Both the position numbers and the translations under genes were made by a program. The notes below the pieces were generated by a model. It searched no databases. It was given only the letters and a program-made list of their open reading frames with translations, and was not told the DNA's origin. A stretch of 64,000 nt of DNA from Deltaproteobacteria bacterium GWB2_55_19 (GTDB lineage Bacteria > Desulfobacterota > GWC2-55-46), in NCBI GenBank assembly GCA_001797465.1, contig MGPQ01000016.1, positions 42,971-106,970 of the forward strand, written 5' to 3'. Of the stretch, positions 1-8,490 are shown one piece after another; the first letter of the stretch is position 1; the number at the start of each line of letters is the position of its first letter.

Positions 1-1
1 G

Positions 2-895
2 CTCGTCTCCGTGTTGCCCTTCAAGTGGACATATTCCCTGGCGAGGCTTGCCGGGAAGGCGGCGTACAGTATCAACGGCGGAAAAAGGGCGGCGCTCGAG
101 TCCGAGCTTTACGGGCTTTTTCCGGATATCGATCAACACAAGGCGGCCCGTGTCGTCAGGAATACTTTCGTAAACCAGATGCAGACCGAGCTTGAGGCCT
201 TTCTCTACCCCAGGCTCGACGCCGGGAGCATCGGGTCGGTTATGGAATACGAGGGGTTGAAGCATCTTGAGCGGGGGCTTGAGAGCGGCAAGGGTGTAAT
301 GCTTCTCTTCGCGCACTTCGGCGCAAACCAGATGGTAATGCCGGCCATCGGCTATATGGGCTACAAGATGAGCCAGATAAGCGCCCCGTCCACCGTGTGG
401 GAAGAAAAACTCACTAATAAGAGGATAACGGCCATGGCAAGGGTCGGGCTGAAGATAAGGTGGAGCAACGAGGCCTCTTTGCCGGTCAGGCATATTAATG
501 TGTTCGGCACCATGAAGGAGGCGTTCCTGTGCCTTAGGAGGAACGAAGTCCTCGGCATAGCCATAGACGGGGGAGGCGGAAAGACCAGGGCAGGGGTGGA
601 GTTTTTCGGCAAAAAGGCCTTTTTTTCAACAGGCTCCGTTGAGATCGCCATGAGGACCGGATGCGTCGTGCTACCGACTTTCATGATAAGGAAAGGGGAC
701 GGCACGCACAGGATGATCATCGAGGAGCCGATCGAGATGAAAAGAGACTCGGAAGACGCCGTAGGGGGCAATATCTCGGCCTTCGTTAAAAGGCTTGAAG
801 AGTACGTCGCTAAGTACCCGTGCCATTACCTCAATTTTCTCGCCTTGAGGACCTACATGCTGGGTATCGACGGGATAACCTTCATCGAAGGCTAA
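2..895 (+). CDS. Lipid A-type lysophospholipid acyltransferase (LpxL/HtrB-like), 5' end cut by window edge
   Basis: Probable membrane-associated acyltransferase of the lipid A biosynthesis acyltransferase family, which transfers acyl chains from acyl-ACP/CoA to lipid acceptors on the cytoplasmic face. The family block reading FAHFGANQ lies about 100 residues in, followed by an IDGGGG motif near residue 185 (counted from a GTG at 11). The family motif is HX4(D/E); here the acidic position is Gln, so activity is uncertain. The frame is open to the left edge, and compared with the paralogue at 8484-9407 about 20 N-terminal residues are missing, so the true start probably lies outside the window. 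It is separated from the radical SAM genes by a probable promoter. Family assignment is fairly sure; substrate is unknown. Confidence 0.8.
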   Translation, partial: LVSVLPFKWTYSLARLAGKAAYSINGGKRAALESELYGLFPDIDQHKAARVVRNTFVNQMQTELEAFLYPRLDAGSIGSVMEYEGLKHLERGLESGKGVMLLFAHFGANQMVMPAIGYMGYKMSQISAPSTVWEEKLTNKRITAMARVGLKIRWSNEASLPVRHINVFGTMKEAFLCLRRNEVLGIAIDGGGGKTRAGVEFFGKKAFFSTGSVEIAMRTGCVVLPTFMIRKGDGTHRMIIEEPIEMKRDSEDAVGGNISAFVKRLEEYVAKYPCHYLNFLALRTYMLGIDGITFIEG

Positions 896-920
896 AAGAG
901 GGGATTTCGCCGTTCCTTTT

Positions 921-949
921 TTGATTCGTGCGCGTATTTATGGTAGCAT
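921..949 (+). promoter_or_regulatory. Probable housekeeping (sigma-70 type) promoter
   Basis: TTGATT at 921-926, a 17-base spacer, then TAGCAT at 944-949 preceded by TGG, which gives an extended -10. It lies about 110 bases upstream of the first radical SAM gene, inside the 166-base gap after the acyltransferase. Consensus match only. Confidence 0.4.
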
Positions 950-1060
950 TTATACAGGCGTTGTCGGTATGGGGCGATTTTGCCCGAAGCCTCCCGTGAG
1001 CTGCGTTTTCAGGGTGTCGGGCTTGATTTCAGCATACAAAAAATTAAGGGAAAGATATCC

Positions 1061-2653
1061 ATGAAGATTACATTAGTGGCGCCTACCCCGCCGGATGTTT
1101 CGGCTTTTGGCGTAAGGGCGTTGTCCGCGTATCTTAAAAGGCACGGTAAAGATGTCCGTCTTGTGCTGATACCCGGCGGGGTGGAAAAGTTCAAGCACAC
1201 CGTAGGGTTCAGATACCAATACGAAGAGCACATCCTCCGGCAGGTGGTGGAGCTCTGTAAAGGGTCTGACCTTGTCGGGATATCGTTCATGAGCAACTAC
1301 CTCGACCGCGCGATGCAGTTAAGCAAGGCCATCAAGGGCGAGGTAAAGGCCCCTCTGGTGCTCGGAGGCATACACCCGTCGGTCATGCCTGAGGAGTGCC
1401 TTAAGTTCGCCGACATAGTCTGCGTCGGGGAGGGAGAAGAGGCGCTTCTTGAGCTCGTCGAGAGGATTGAGCAGAAGAGAGACTATACGGACATAGGGAA
1501 CCTCTGGGTTAAAAAGGACGGGAAGGTCGTCAGGAACCCGCTCCGGCCGCTCATCCACAACCTCGACACCCTCCCGCACTACGATTTCGTCATGGAGGAC
1601 CACTACATCTATGACAACGTCACGCGGCGCATGGAGCCGATGAGCAAGGAACTCCTCAAGCGCGCGTTCCCGCTGGAGCCGCATGTCGAGGGGTCCTTCA
1701 GCGATTCGTACAAGCGGACGCTTTCGTACAAGACCATGACCACAAGGGGATGTCCGCACCACTGCACCTTCTGCGCAGAGAAGGCCATGGCGGACATGTA
1801 CAGCGGTCAAAAATACCTTCGCAAGAGGAGCGCCGCGCACGTCATGGAGGAGCTCCAGTGGGTAAAAAAGGAGATGCCTTTTGTCGAGAGCATATTCCTT
1901 TTCGACGACACATTCCTGGGGAGGCCCACGGAAGAGATTAAGGAGTTCGCGCGCATATATAAACAGATGGTAGGTCTGCCGTTCCACATACAGGCGAGCC
2001 CAGGGACGGTGAACGAGGAAAAGATGGAAGCGCTCCTGGACGCCGGTCTCGCATTTGTAGAGATGGGCATACAGTCGACGAGCAACACCGCCAAGGAGCT
2101 TTATAAAAGGAAGGTCTCTGCCGATACGATTCTTCGCGCGGCGAATATCTTTCATAAATACAGGGGCAGGATATACCCGCCCTGCTACCACGTTATCCTT
2201 GACAACCCCTGGGAGAGCTCCCAGGATGTTGTGGAGACCGTCAGGCTGATATTGAAGATACCGGCGCCCTTCTGGCTTAAAAGGTCTTCGCTCGTCTGTT
2301 TCCCGGGGACAGAGCTCTACCACCTGGCAAAAAAGGACGGCATCATAAAGAACGAGGAGGACGAGCAGAGCGAGATATACTCTAAGCACCTCCACATGCC
2401 GAAGGGCACCTACGTTAATTTTCTCATGTACCTGACAGGGTTCTCGCGTTTTCCCAGGTGGGTCATCAAGTTGATGTGCAACGACGTTATCGTCAAGCTC
2501 CTCGACAGGAAGCACCTTAACAAGATTTATGCGTGGCTCAACAGGGAAGGCGAGTTCCTCATAATCCTGTACAAGGGGCTCAAGTCCCTTTTGACCGGCG
2601 ACTTTACGCGCATATACAGATATTTCATAAGAACGGTCTCGAAGACATCCTGA
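1061..2653 (+). CDS. Cobalamin-type radical SAM protein
   Basis: Radical SAM enzyme with an N-terminal B12-binding-like Rossmann domain (about residues 1-140, with GGIHP near 102 and GEGEE near 123) and the [4Fe-4S] motif CPHHCTFC at residues 231-238 (Cys 231, 235, 238). A stretch of about 60 residues separates the two domains. Family members carry out methylations and cyclisations, for example the BchE-like and hopanoid-related enzymes; the substrate here is unknown. I chose ATG 1061 (530 aa) over an in-frame start at 980 because the B12-fold strand MKITLVAP begins there and the next gene starts the same way. It is first in a tight run and ends two bases before the next start. It looks like a tandem paralogue of the next gene. 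Confidence 0.88.
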   Translation: MKITLVAPTPPDVSAFGVRALSAYLKRHGKDVRLVLIPGGVEKFKHTVGFRYQYEEHILRQVVELCKGSDLVGISFMSNYLDRAMQLSKAIKGEVKAPLVLGGIHPSVMPEECLKFADIVCVGEGEEALLELVERIEQKRDYTDIGNLWVKKDGKVVRNPLRPLIHNLDTLPHYDFVMEDHYIYDNVTRRMEPMSKELLKRAFPLEPHVEGSFSDSYKRTLSYKTMTTRGCPHHCTFCAEKAMADMYSGQKYLRKRSAAHVMEELQWVKKEMPFVESIFLFDDTFLGRPTEEIKEFARIYKQMVGLPFHIQASPGTVNEEKMEALLDAGLAFVEMGIQSTSNTAKELYKRKVSADTILRAANIFHKYRGRIYPPCYHVILDNPWESSQDVVETVRLILKIPAPFWLKRSSLVCFPGTELYHLAKKDGIIKNEEDEQSEIYSKHLHMPKGTYVNFLMYLTGFSRFPRWVIKLMCNDVIVKLLDRKHLNKIYAWLNREGEFLIILYKGLKSLLTGDFTRIYRYFIRTVSKTS

Positions 2654-2654
2654 T

Positions 2655-4157
2655 ATGAAAATAACCCTGATATCGCCGTATCCCGATATCACCGCTTTCG
2701 GGATACGCACCATATCGGCCTATCTGAAGAAGCACGGCCACAGGACCCAGCTCATATTCCTTCCGGACCCCTATGGCGACAACCTTGTCTTCGGGAAGAA
2801 GAGGTACGAAGACGGCGTCCTCGACTCCCTCATATCCCTTTGCAGGGACTCCGATCTCATAGGCCTGACCCTTATGACGAACTTTTTCGAGGGGGCCGTG
2901 CAGATAACGGAAAAGCTCAGGTCCGGCCTCAAGGCCCCCGTTCTCTGGGGAGGCATCCACCCGACCATCAGGCCCGAGGAGTCGCTTGAGTACGCCGACA
3001 TCGTATGCGTAGGCGACGGCGAGGAGGCCGCGCTCGAGCTTGCCGACAGGATGGAAAAAAAAGAGCCTTTCCTCGATGTTCGCAATCTCTGGGTAAAGGA
3101 AAAAGGGCGGATCCACAAAAATCCTCCGAGGTCCCTCCCTCACGACCTCGACGTCTACCCGAGGCCCGATTACAGCCTGGAAGACGCCCATGTCCTCTTC
3201 GATGGCAGGATACAGAAGATGGACTACGCGCTTATGAAGGCCTGCCTTGAGAAGGGGACGGTCTCGGGGTATCTGAAGAAGACCGGGTACCAGACCATGA
3301 CCGGGCGCGGTTGTCCCCACAAGTGCACGTACTGCATAAACGACACCCTGAAAGGCATGTACAACAACGAGAACTATCTGCGCTGGCGCTCGACCGGACA
3401 TGTCATGGAAGAGCTTGTCTGGGTCAGGGAGAACCTGCCGTACGTCGGGTTCGTCTGGATCTCGGACGACGCGTTTTTCGCCAGGAACAAAAAAAGCCTC
3501 GAAGAGTTCTGCCTTCAGTATAAGGAAAAAATCGGGCTTCCCTTCAGTTGTCTGGCAAGCCCGATGACGATATCCGAAGAGAAGATGTCCATGCTCGTCG
3601 ACGCCGGGCTCGTGTATCTGCAGATGGGGGTGGAGAGCGGCAGCAAGAAAATACAGGAGCTCTTTAACAGGAAGCAGATGGACAACGAAAGGCTCCGGAA
3701 GGCGTTCGGCATAATCAACAAGTATAAGGACAGGATGTTTCCGCCGAGCTACGATTTTATACTCGACGTCCCTTACGAGACCGACGCGGACAAGATAGAG
3801 AGCTTGAAGCTCATCGCAGACATCCCCAAGCCGTTCCACCTTCAGCCCTTCTCGCTCGTACTGTACCCGGGGACAAAGCTCTACGAGATGGCCAAGAAGG
3901 ACGGCCTTCTGCATGACGAAAAGAGGCAGATATACGAGAAGAGCTATACGATGAGGGCCCCTAATTACCTGAACCTCCTCATAACGCTCTCAAAGAACGG
4001 CAGGTTCCCGGCCCCGGTATTGAAAATGCTCGTCAGTTCCCCGGCCGTTGACATACTGAACAGCAGGCCGCTGAAGCCGCTTTTTAAATTTCTCTTCATA
4101 TCCCTGAAATCCTCCCTCAGGCTTGCCAAGCGGCTTACGGGCGCAGCCACTGCATGA
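2655..4157 (+). CDS. Cobalamin-type radical SAM protein, tandem paralogue
   Basis: Second B12-binding/radical SAM enzyme (500 aa). The N-terminal domain carries GGIHPT near residue 99 and GDGEE near 120; the cluster motif CPHKCTYC is at 220-227. It parallels the preceding protein along its length, including the N-terminus (MKITL..P..DI.AFG.R..SAYLK.HG) and the same inserted stretch between domains, so the pair most likely arose by duplication. It starts one base after the preceding stop, and its own stop overlaps the next start as ATGA, so it is probably translationally coupled. Substrate unknown; the neighbouring acyltransferases, hydrolase and glycosyltransferase suggest a lipid or envelope glycolipid (inference). 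Confidence 0.88.
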   Translation: MKITLISPYPDITAFGIRTISAYLKKHGHRTQLIFLPDPYGDNLVFGKKRYEDGVLDSLISLCRDSDLIGLTLMTNFFEGAVQITEKLRSGLKAPVLWGGIHPTIRPEESLEYADIVCVGDGEEAALELADRMEKKEPFLDVRNLWVKEKGRIHKNPPRSLPHDLDVYPRPDYSLEDAHVLFDGRIQKMDYALMKACLEKGTVSGYLKKTGYQTMTGRGCPHKCTYCINDTLKGMYNNENYLRWRSTGHVMEELVWVRENLPYVGFVWISDDAFFARNKKSLEEFCLQYKEKIGLPFSCLASPMTISEEKMSMLVDAGLVYLQMGVESGSKKIQELFNRKQMDNERLRKAFGIINKYKDRMFPPSYDFILDVPYETDADKIESLKLIADIPKPFHLQPFSLVLYPGTKLYEMAKKDGLLHDEKRQIYEKSYTMRAPNYLNLLITLSKNGRFPAPVLKMLVSSPAVDILNSRPLKPLFKFLFISLKSSLRLAKRLTGAATA

Positions 4158-5428
4158 AGGTCTTCCTCGTCCAATCATACCTCGGCGGGGCTGAGCCGCC
4201 TGTTTTCCCTTTGGGGCTTGCGTGCGTAAAGGCGGGCCTTGCCGGCCACGACGTCCGCGGGCTCGACCTCAATACCTCGAAACGGCCGCTTGATGAGATG
4301 GCCGAGGCGATAAGGTCGTTCTCTCCGGACGTCGTCGGCATATCGCTACGCAACATCGACTCGACCAACAAGCGGGAAGTGGTCTTTTATTACGACTACT
4401 TCAAAAAGGCCATCGAAAAGATAAAAGAGGCGAGCAAGGCTAGGATCGTCGTCGGAGGGTCCGGTTTTTCCATGTTCGCCAGACCCATCATGGAAGACGA
4501 GCCCGGGATAGAATTCGGGGTCTTCCTTGAGGGAGAGGTCACGTTTAAAAAGCTCCTTGACAACTTGGACGACCCGGACCGTGTAAAAGGCATCTTTTAC
4601 AGGCGCTCCGGAAAGGTTGTTTTCACCGGGGCACCCCCTCAGGTGGACCTTGACGGCGTAGAGCCGCCGGACAGGTCCATGAACCATGTCTCGGATTACA
4701 GGGACATACCCGAGGCTGTCGGGATAGAGACCAAACGAGGATGCGCCCTCAAATGCGTCTACTGCATATACGGGTTTTTGAACGGGCGTAAGTACAGGTT
4801 CAGGTCGCCCGAGAAGATAGTGGATGAGATAGAGGCCCTGCAGAAGGTACACGGCATAGACAGCTTCACTTTCGTCGATTCGGTATTCAATGTGCCGCAG
4901 AAGCACGCCGAGGAGATATGCCGGGAAATAATAAAGAGAGGGATCAAGGTCAAATGGTCGGCCTGGTTCAGCGAGAAGAATCTCACAAGGGAATTCGTGG
5001 GGCTTGCCAGAGAGGCCGGGTGCAGAAAGGTCATACTCTCGCCGGACGGTTTTTCCGACAGGGTGCTGAAGGCGCTCGAGAAGAACATCGTCAAAAAGGA
5101 TATCGTCGAATCCTACAAACTCCTTTGCGGGATGGACGGTTTCGAGATCTGCTACAATTTCTTCAAGAACCCGCCTGGGCAGACGTTAGGGGCGTTCCTT
5201 GCTGTTATTTTTTTCACCATAAGGGGCAAGCTCCGGCTCAGGAGGCGCGTACATTTCGAGTTCAACTCGATGCGCGTGGAGCCTAACACGAAGCTATATG
5301 ATATAGCCGTAAGCGAGGGCGTCATAAAAAAGGGTGAGCCGCTCCTCTACCCGCGCTATTACACGAACCCCGGGACCGCGTATATAGACAAGATATTCAA
5401 TCTCATGCTGAAGCTCAAAGGCAAATAG
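4154..5428 (+). CDS. Cobalamin-type radical SAM protein
   Basis: Third B12-binding/radical SAM enzyme in the row (424 aa). The N-terminal Rossmann-like part includes DVVGISLRN near residue 59 and VVGGSGFS near 99; the [4Fe-4S] motif CALKCVYC is at 197-204. It is shorter than the two upstream paralogues and lacks their long interdomain stretch, so it is a different subfamily. Its ATG overlaps the upstream stop by four bases (ATGA), indicating one transcript and coupled translation. Reaction unknown; a C-methylation or C-C bond-forming step on a lipid or glycan is possible from family behaviour only. Confidence 0.86.
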   Translation: MKVFLVQSYLGGAEPPVFPLGLACVKAGLAGHDVRGLDLNTSKRPLDEMAEAIRSFSPDVVGISLRNIDSTNKREVVFYYDYFKKAIEKIKEASKARIVVGGSGFSMFARPIMEDEPGIEFGVFLEGEVTFKKLLDNLDDPDRVKGIFYRRSGKVVFTGAPPQVDLDGVEPPDRSMNHVSDYRDIPEAVGIETKRGCALKCVYCIYGFLNGRKYRFRSPEKIVDEIEALQKVHGIDSFTFVDSVFNVPQKHAEEICREIIKRGIKVKWSAWFSEKNLTREFVGLAREAGCRKVILSPDGFSDRVLKALEKNIVKKDIVESYKLLCGMDGFEICYNFFKNPPGQTLGAFLAVIFFTIRGKLRLRRRVHFEFNSMRVEPNTKLYDIAVSEGVIKKGEPLLYPRYYTNPGTAYIDKIFNLMLKLKGK

Positions 5429-5500
5429 CGATATTTTTAACCAGTGGCAAAAAGTTATGCGCAGTCCCTGCAAGGGCGGGGGCCGATTCAAGGGGGTGGC

Positions 5501-6247
5501 ATGAGGTATTTCAACGAAAGCGACAGGGAAAAAAAGGAAAAGCGCCTCTCCGAGCAGCCTAAGTGGGCCCAGAGGCTATTCCGCAATATACCGACTATAC
5601 ACGACATGTACGACGACCAGCTTATCCCCTACATCAGCAAGGACAGCGTGCTCCTTGACGCCGGGTGCGGCAAAAAGGGCATAATGAACAAGTACAGGGG
5701 CCGGTTTAAATACTCAGTCGGCATAGACCTGTCGTTGTCCGCCATAAAAATGAACGATTCCCTTGACAGCTATGCCCAGGCCAGTCTGAGCGACCTTCCC
5801 TTCCGCGACGGGACCTTTGACATCATAATCTCGCAGTGGGCAGTTGAGCATATAGAAGACCCGGCGGTCTGCTTCAGGGAATTTTACAGGGTGCTCAAGA
5901 AGGGCGGCGGCGTGATCGTCGTGACGAACAGCATCTACAACCCTCTCATGTTCTTCAGCTCCGTCTTCCCGGAGAAGATAAGGGACGCGATAAAGAAAAG
6001 GCTCCTTCCGCCTGAGATAGAAGAGGACACCTTCCCCACGTATTACAATTGCAATACCCTCGCGAAGAGCGAAGAGGTGTTTGAAGGCATCGGTTTTACA
6101 AAGGTCTTTGACAGTTACGTCGGGGACGCGTCGTTTTTCATATTCTCAAGGCTCATATTCCCGATACTACTCTTCTATGAAAAGCTCACGGACATCCCGT
6201 TCCTCCGGAAGTTCAAGATGCACACGATAGTGCATTACAGAAAATAG
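5501..6247 (+). CDS. Class I SAM-dependent methyltransferase
   Basis: Small-molecule methyltransferase of the Methyltransf_11 type (248 aa). Motif I reads LLDAGCGKKG at residues 51-60; an acidic residue ends the second strand (SVGIDLSLSA); a DIIISQWAVEHI stretch forms the post-I region, and LKKGGGVIVV is the usual motif III. ATG 5501 is preferred to an in-frame GTG at 5444 because an AAGGGGGTGG ribosome site lies just upstream. It sits between radical SAM genes and a hydrolase with short gaps, so it is likely part of the same operon. Substrate cannot be read from sequence. Confidence 0.8.
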   Translation: MRYFNESDREKKEKRLSEQPKWAQRLFRNIPTIHDMYDDQLIPYISKDSVLLDAGCGKKGIMNKYRGRFKYSVGIDLSLSAIKMNDSLDSYAQASLSDLPFRDGTFDIIISQWAVEHIEDPAVCFREFYRVLKKGGGVIVVTNSIYNPLMFFSSVFPEKIRDAIKKRLLPPEIEEDTFPTYYNCNTLAKSEEVFEGIGFTKVFDSYVGDASFFIFSRLIFPILLFYEKLTDIPFLRKFKMHTIVHYRK

Positions 6248-6248
6248 A

Positions 6249-7109
6249 GTGGACATAATAAGCAAGTTGAGGAATTGGCGTAGCGGCATGTGTCTCAGCC
6301 GCTACTCTGGCGCGGAGCCCCTTAAGACCTCCTTCAGGGAGGCGTGGATAGACTCCCCCCGCGGTTACGGCCTGTACGCGCATATCCACGAGCCGGCCGC
6401 TCCTGGAACATACCCCGGGGTGGTCTTTGTGCCAGGGGCTAACAGCGCCGGGACGGATTACGACAGAGGCATGGGGCTCCGGGCCGCTGATGTCGCCTCA
6501 TGCGGCTTCGTGGTCCTGCACTACGACCCGTCCGGGCGCGGCAGGAGCGGGGGGCAGGAGGACTACTGGGGCCCGGTCCATCAGGAGGAACTCTCCAGCG
6601 TCGTCGCTTTTTTCTCAAGGCTTAAGGAGGTAGACCGCAAAAGGATCGGGATACTCTCCTTTTCCATAGGCATCATAATCGCCTCCGGCGCGCTTGCGAA
6701 CTACCCGATGGATGACGTCAAATATATTTTTGACTGGGAAGGCCCGTCCAACAGGTTCAATACCACCAGAAACGATACCCACGAGCCGCTTCGTGGGTTC
6801 CCGACGTCAGATGACGGGTTCTGGGATTTGCGCGAGGCGGCCCGGTTCATCGGCAGGATCAGATGCGGGTATTTCAGGTATCAGGCCGAGGTCGACCATA
6901 TGCAGGGCGCAAACAAAGACCACGCCATAGAGCTTATAAAGAACGCCCAAAAGGGGACCGCCCTCTGGACGAGGTGCAATGACAACCCGGAAGGCGCTGT
7001 CTTTGACGAGAAAAGCCCCGGCAAGTACAGATGGGTCCCTGAAAGCCTCAACCACAAGGGGCAGATGATAAGGTATCTTTCGGAGATAAACGCGGCCCTT
7101 GGCCATTAG
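6249..7109 (+). CDS. Alpha/beta hydrolase (dienelactone-hydrolase-like)
   Basis: Predicted cytoplasmic serine hydrolase (286 aa). The oxyanion-side strand reads VVFVPGAN near residue 58, followed by HYDPSGRGRS near 91, typical of the fold. The nucleophile elbow is SFSIG with the candidate Ser at 139; the usual leading Gly of GxSxG is replaced by Ser. A late DH pair in the region encoded by about 6895-6930 may supply acid and base. The GTG start follows the preceding stop by one base, so the genes are probably coupled. Likely an esterase or acyl-transfer enzyme; the lipid-related neighbours fit but do not prove this. Confidence 0.68.
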   Translation: MDIISKLRNWRSGMCLSRYSGAEPLKTSFREAWIDSPRGYGLYAHIHEPAAPGTYPGVVFVPGANSAGTDYDRGMGLRAADVASCGFVVLHYDPSGRGRSGGQEDYWGPVHQEELSSVVAFFSRLKEVDRKRIGILSFSIGIIIASGALANYPMDDVKYIFDWEGPSNRFNTTRNDTHEPLRGFPTSDDGFWDLREAARFIGRIRCGYFRYQAEVDHMQGANKDHAIELIKNAQKGTALWTRCNDNPEGAVFDEKSPGKYRWVPESLNHKGQMIRYLSEINAALGH

Positions 7110-7173
7110 CGGGGAAGCGTCCGGCGCTCATCCTGTACATAAGAAGGGAGAGGCGGCTCGTCGGCGAGGGGTC

Positions 7174-8337
7174 ATGTTCTACAAGATAATCAACAGAAAA
7201 AAAAAGGCCTTTACGATGGCGGCGGACCTTGCCGGCTATTTGCTCTGGGCCCCTTTCAGGCTCTTCCGCAGAGGCGGCCCTGTCGAAGGCGAAGGGATTA
7301 GGGAGATACTCGTGATACGCACCGCCTATCTCGGCGACGTCGTCATGACCATACCGGTTCTCTGCCTCCTTAAAAAGAGATTCCCAGAGGCAAGGGTCTC
7401 GTTTTTGACCTCGAAGTCGGCGGCGGAGGTGCTGAGAAACAACCCGTATCTCGATGAGATAATCACCTACGACCCGTTCTGGTTCTATGGGACAAAAAAA
7501 TCAGGGTACTTCCGGTTCATAAGAGATTTCAGAAAAAGGCGCTATGACCTTCTCATAGAGGCGCGCTCGGACATAAGGGACCTTCTTTTTCTGGTCTTTC
7601 CGCTCCGTGCCAGGTATAAGATAGGGTTTACCTTCGGGGGCGGGGGGTTTTTGCTGACGCACGCCGTGCCTTACACAGGCGTCAAGCACAAGCTTGAGTA
7701 CCACCTCGACATAGCCGGATACCTCGGATGCGACACCAACAGTTTCGAAACCGGCGTCTATCTTACCGGGGCAGAGAAAAGTTCGGTAAGAAAAATCCTC
7801 GGTGAAAACGGCATAAGAGGGCCTTTTATAGCCGTGCACCCAGGGGCGAGGCACGCGCTCAGAAGGTGGCGCGCGGACAGGTACGCAAAGCTCTATGACA
7901 TGGTAGCGGAGCGGTACGGGGCGGCTATCGTGGTGCTCGGCGCCCCTGACGAGATGGACGTGGTACGGGAGGTCGTCGAGAAGATGGCGAATAAGCCGGT
8001 CTCACTCGCCGGGAGGCTCTCGATAAGGGAACTTGCGGGGGTAATCTCGGAATCAAGCCTCTTTATCTGCAACAACAGCGGACCTATGCACATTGCCGCC
8101 GCCATGCGCGTGCCGACCGTCGTCATACACGGGCCGTCCAAGACCTACTGGGACGCGCCTTACGGGAACCTGCACCGTATCATAGAGAAGCCTTTCCCGT
8201 GCAGGGACTTATGCGACGAGAACTCCTGCAACAACGCGCGCTACCACGCCTGCATGGAAGATATCAGTGTCGATGACGTTTTTCATGCGGTGGAGGATAT
8301 TATTAAGGACTTAAAACCTTCCCCGTTCAAGGCATGA
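7174..8337 (+). CDS. Glycosyltransferase family 9 (heptosyltransferase-like)
   Basis: GT-B fold enzyme of the ADP-heptose:LPS heptosyltransferase family, acting on the cytoplasmic side on LPS-type core or related lipids. It shows the family start IRTAYLGDVVMTIP (about residues 48-61, Asp 55), the acceptor/donor loop NNSGPMHIAAA near residue 300, and the cysteine-containing C-terminal tail common in GT9. ATG 7174 (387 aa) with an upstream GAGGGG site is preferred to an in-frame start at 7099 that overlaps the hydrolase. The sugar transferred is not certain to be heptose. Confidence 0.82.
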   Translation: MFYKIINRKKKAFTMAADLAGYLLWAPFRLFRRGGPVEGEGIREILVIRTAYLGDVVMTIPVLCLLKKRFPEARVSFLTSKSAAEVLRNNPYLDEIITYDPFWFYGTKKSGYFRFIRDFRKRRYDLLIEARSDIRDLLFLVFPLRARYKIGFTFGGGGFLLTHAVPYTGVKHKLEYHLDIAGYLGCDTNSFETGVYLTGAEKSSVRKILGENGIRGPFIAVHPGARHALRRWRADRYAKLYDMVAERYGAAIVVLGAPDEMDVVREVVEKMANKPVSLAGRLSIRELAGVISESSLFICNNSGPMHIAAAMRVPTVVIHGPSKTYWDAPYGNLHRIIEKPFPCRDLCDENSCNNARYHACMEDISVDDVFHAVEDIIKDLKPSPFKA

Positions 8338-8397
8338 CCGGCGTTCCATGCCGGTCTGATCAAACGAACAGCCGGGAAAAACAAGTAAGGGGCGCAA

Positions 8398-8490
8398 ATG
8401 AACGCAGACCCAAGCCGTACCAGCCGGTTTTGTTTTATCGGTTCCATGTCGGCATATGCGGCAGGGAGCGCGTTCAGTAGAGGATGGTAG
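8398..8490 (+). CDS. Candidate 30-codon leader ORF coupled to the next gene
   Basis: A short frame with ATG at 8398 preceded by AAGGGGCG, ending in TAG at 8488-8490, so its end overlaps the ATG (8484) of the downstream acyltransferase. That gene has only AGAGG directly abutting its ATG and an in-frame stop at 8478, so it cannot start earlier. Translational coupling through this small ORF is plausible. The peptide has no recognisable features and the ORF could be chance. A GACCGGC/GCCGGTC hairpin (8336-8356) without a T run lies just upstream. Confidence 0.22.
   Translation: MNADPSRTSRFCFIGSMSAYAAGSAFSRGW

Noticed and set aside
1319..2713. Long minus-strand open frame (464 aa) opposite the radical SAM genes
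   Set aside because: Antisense shadow of two well-supported plus-strand genes; no family motif, and such long antisense frames are common in GC-rich DNA.
2625..3914. Long minus-strand open frame (429 aa)
   Set aside because: Antisense to the second radical SAM gene; no recognisable protein features.
8336..8356. Terminator between GT9 and the second acyltransferase
   Set aside because: A 7-bp hairpin without a T run; treated as a possible pausing or coupling element only.
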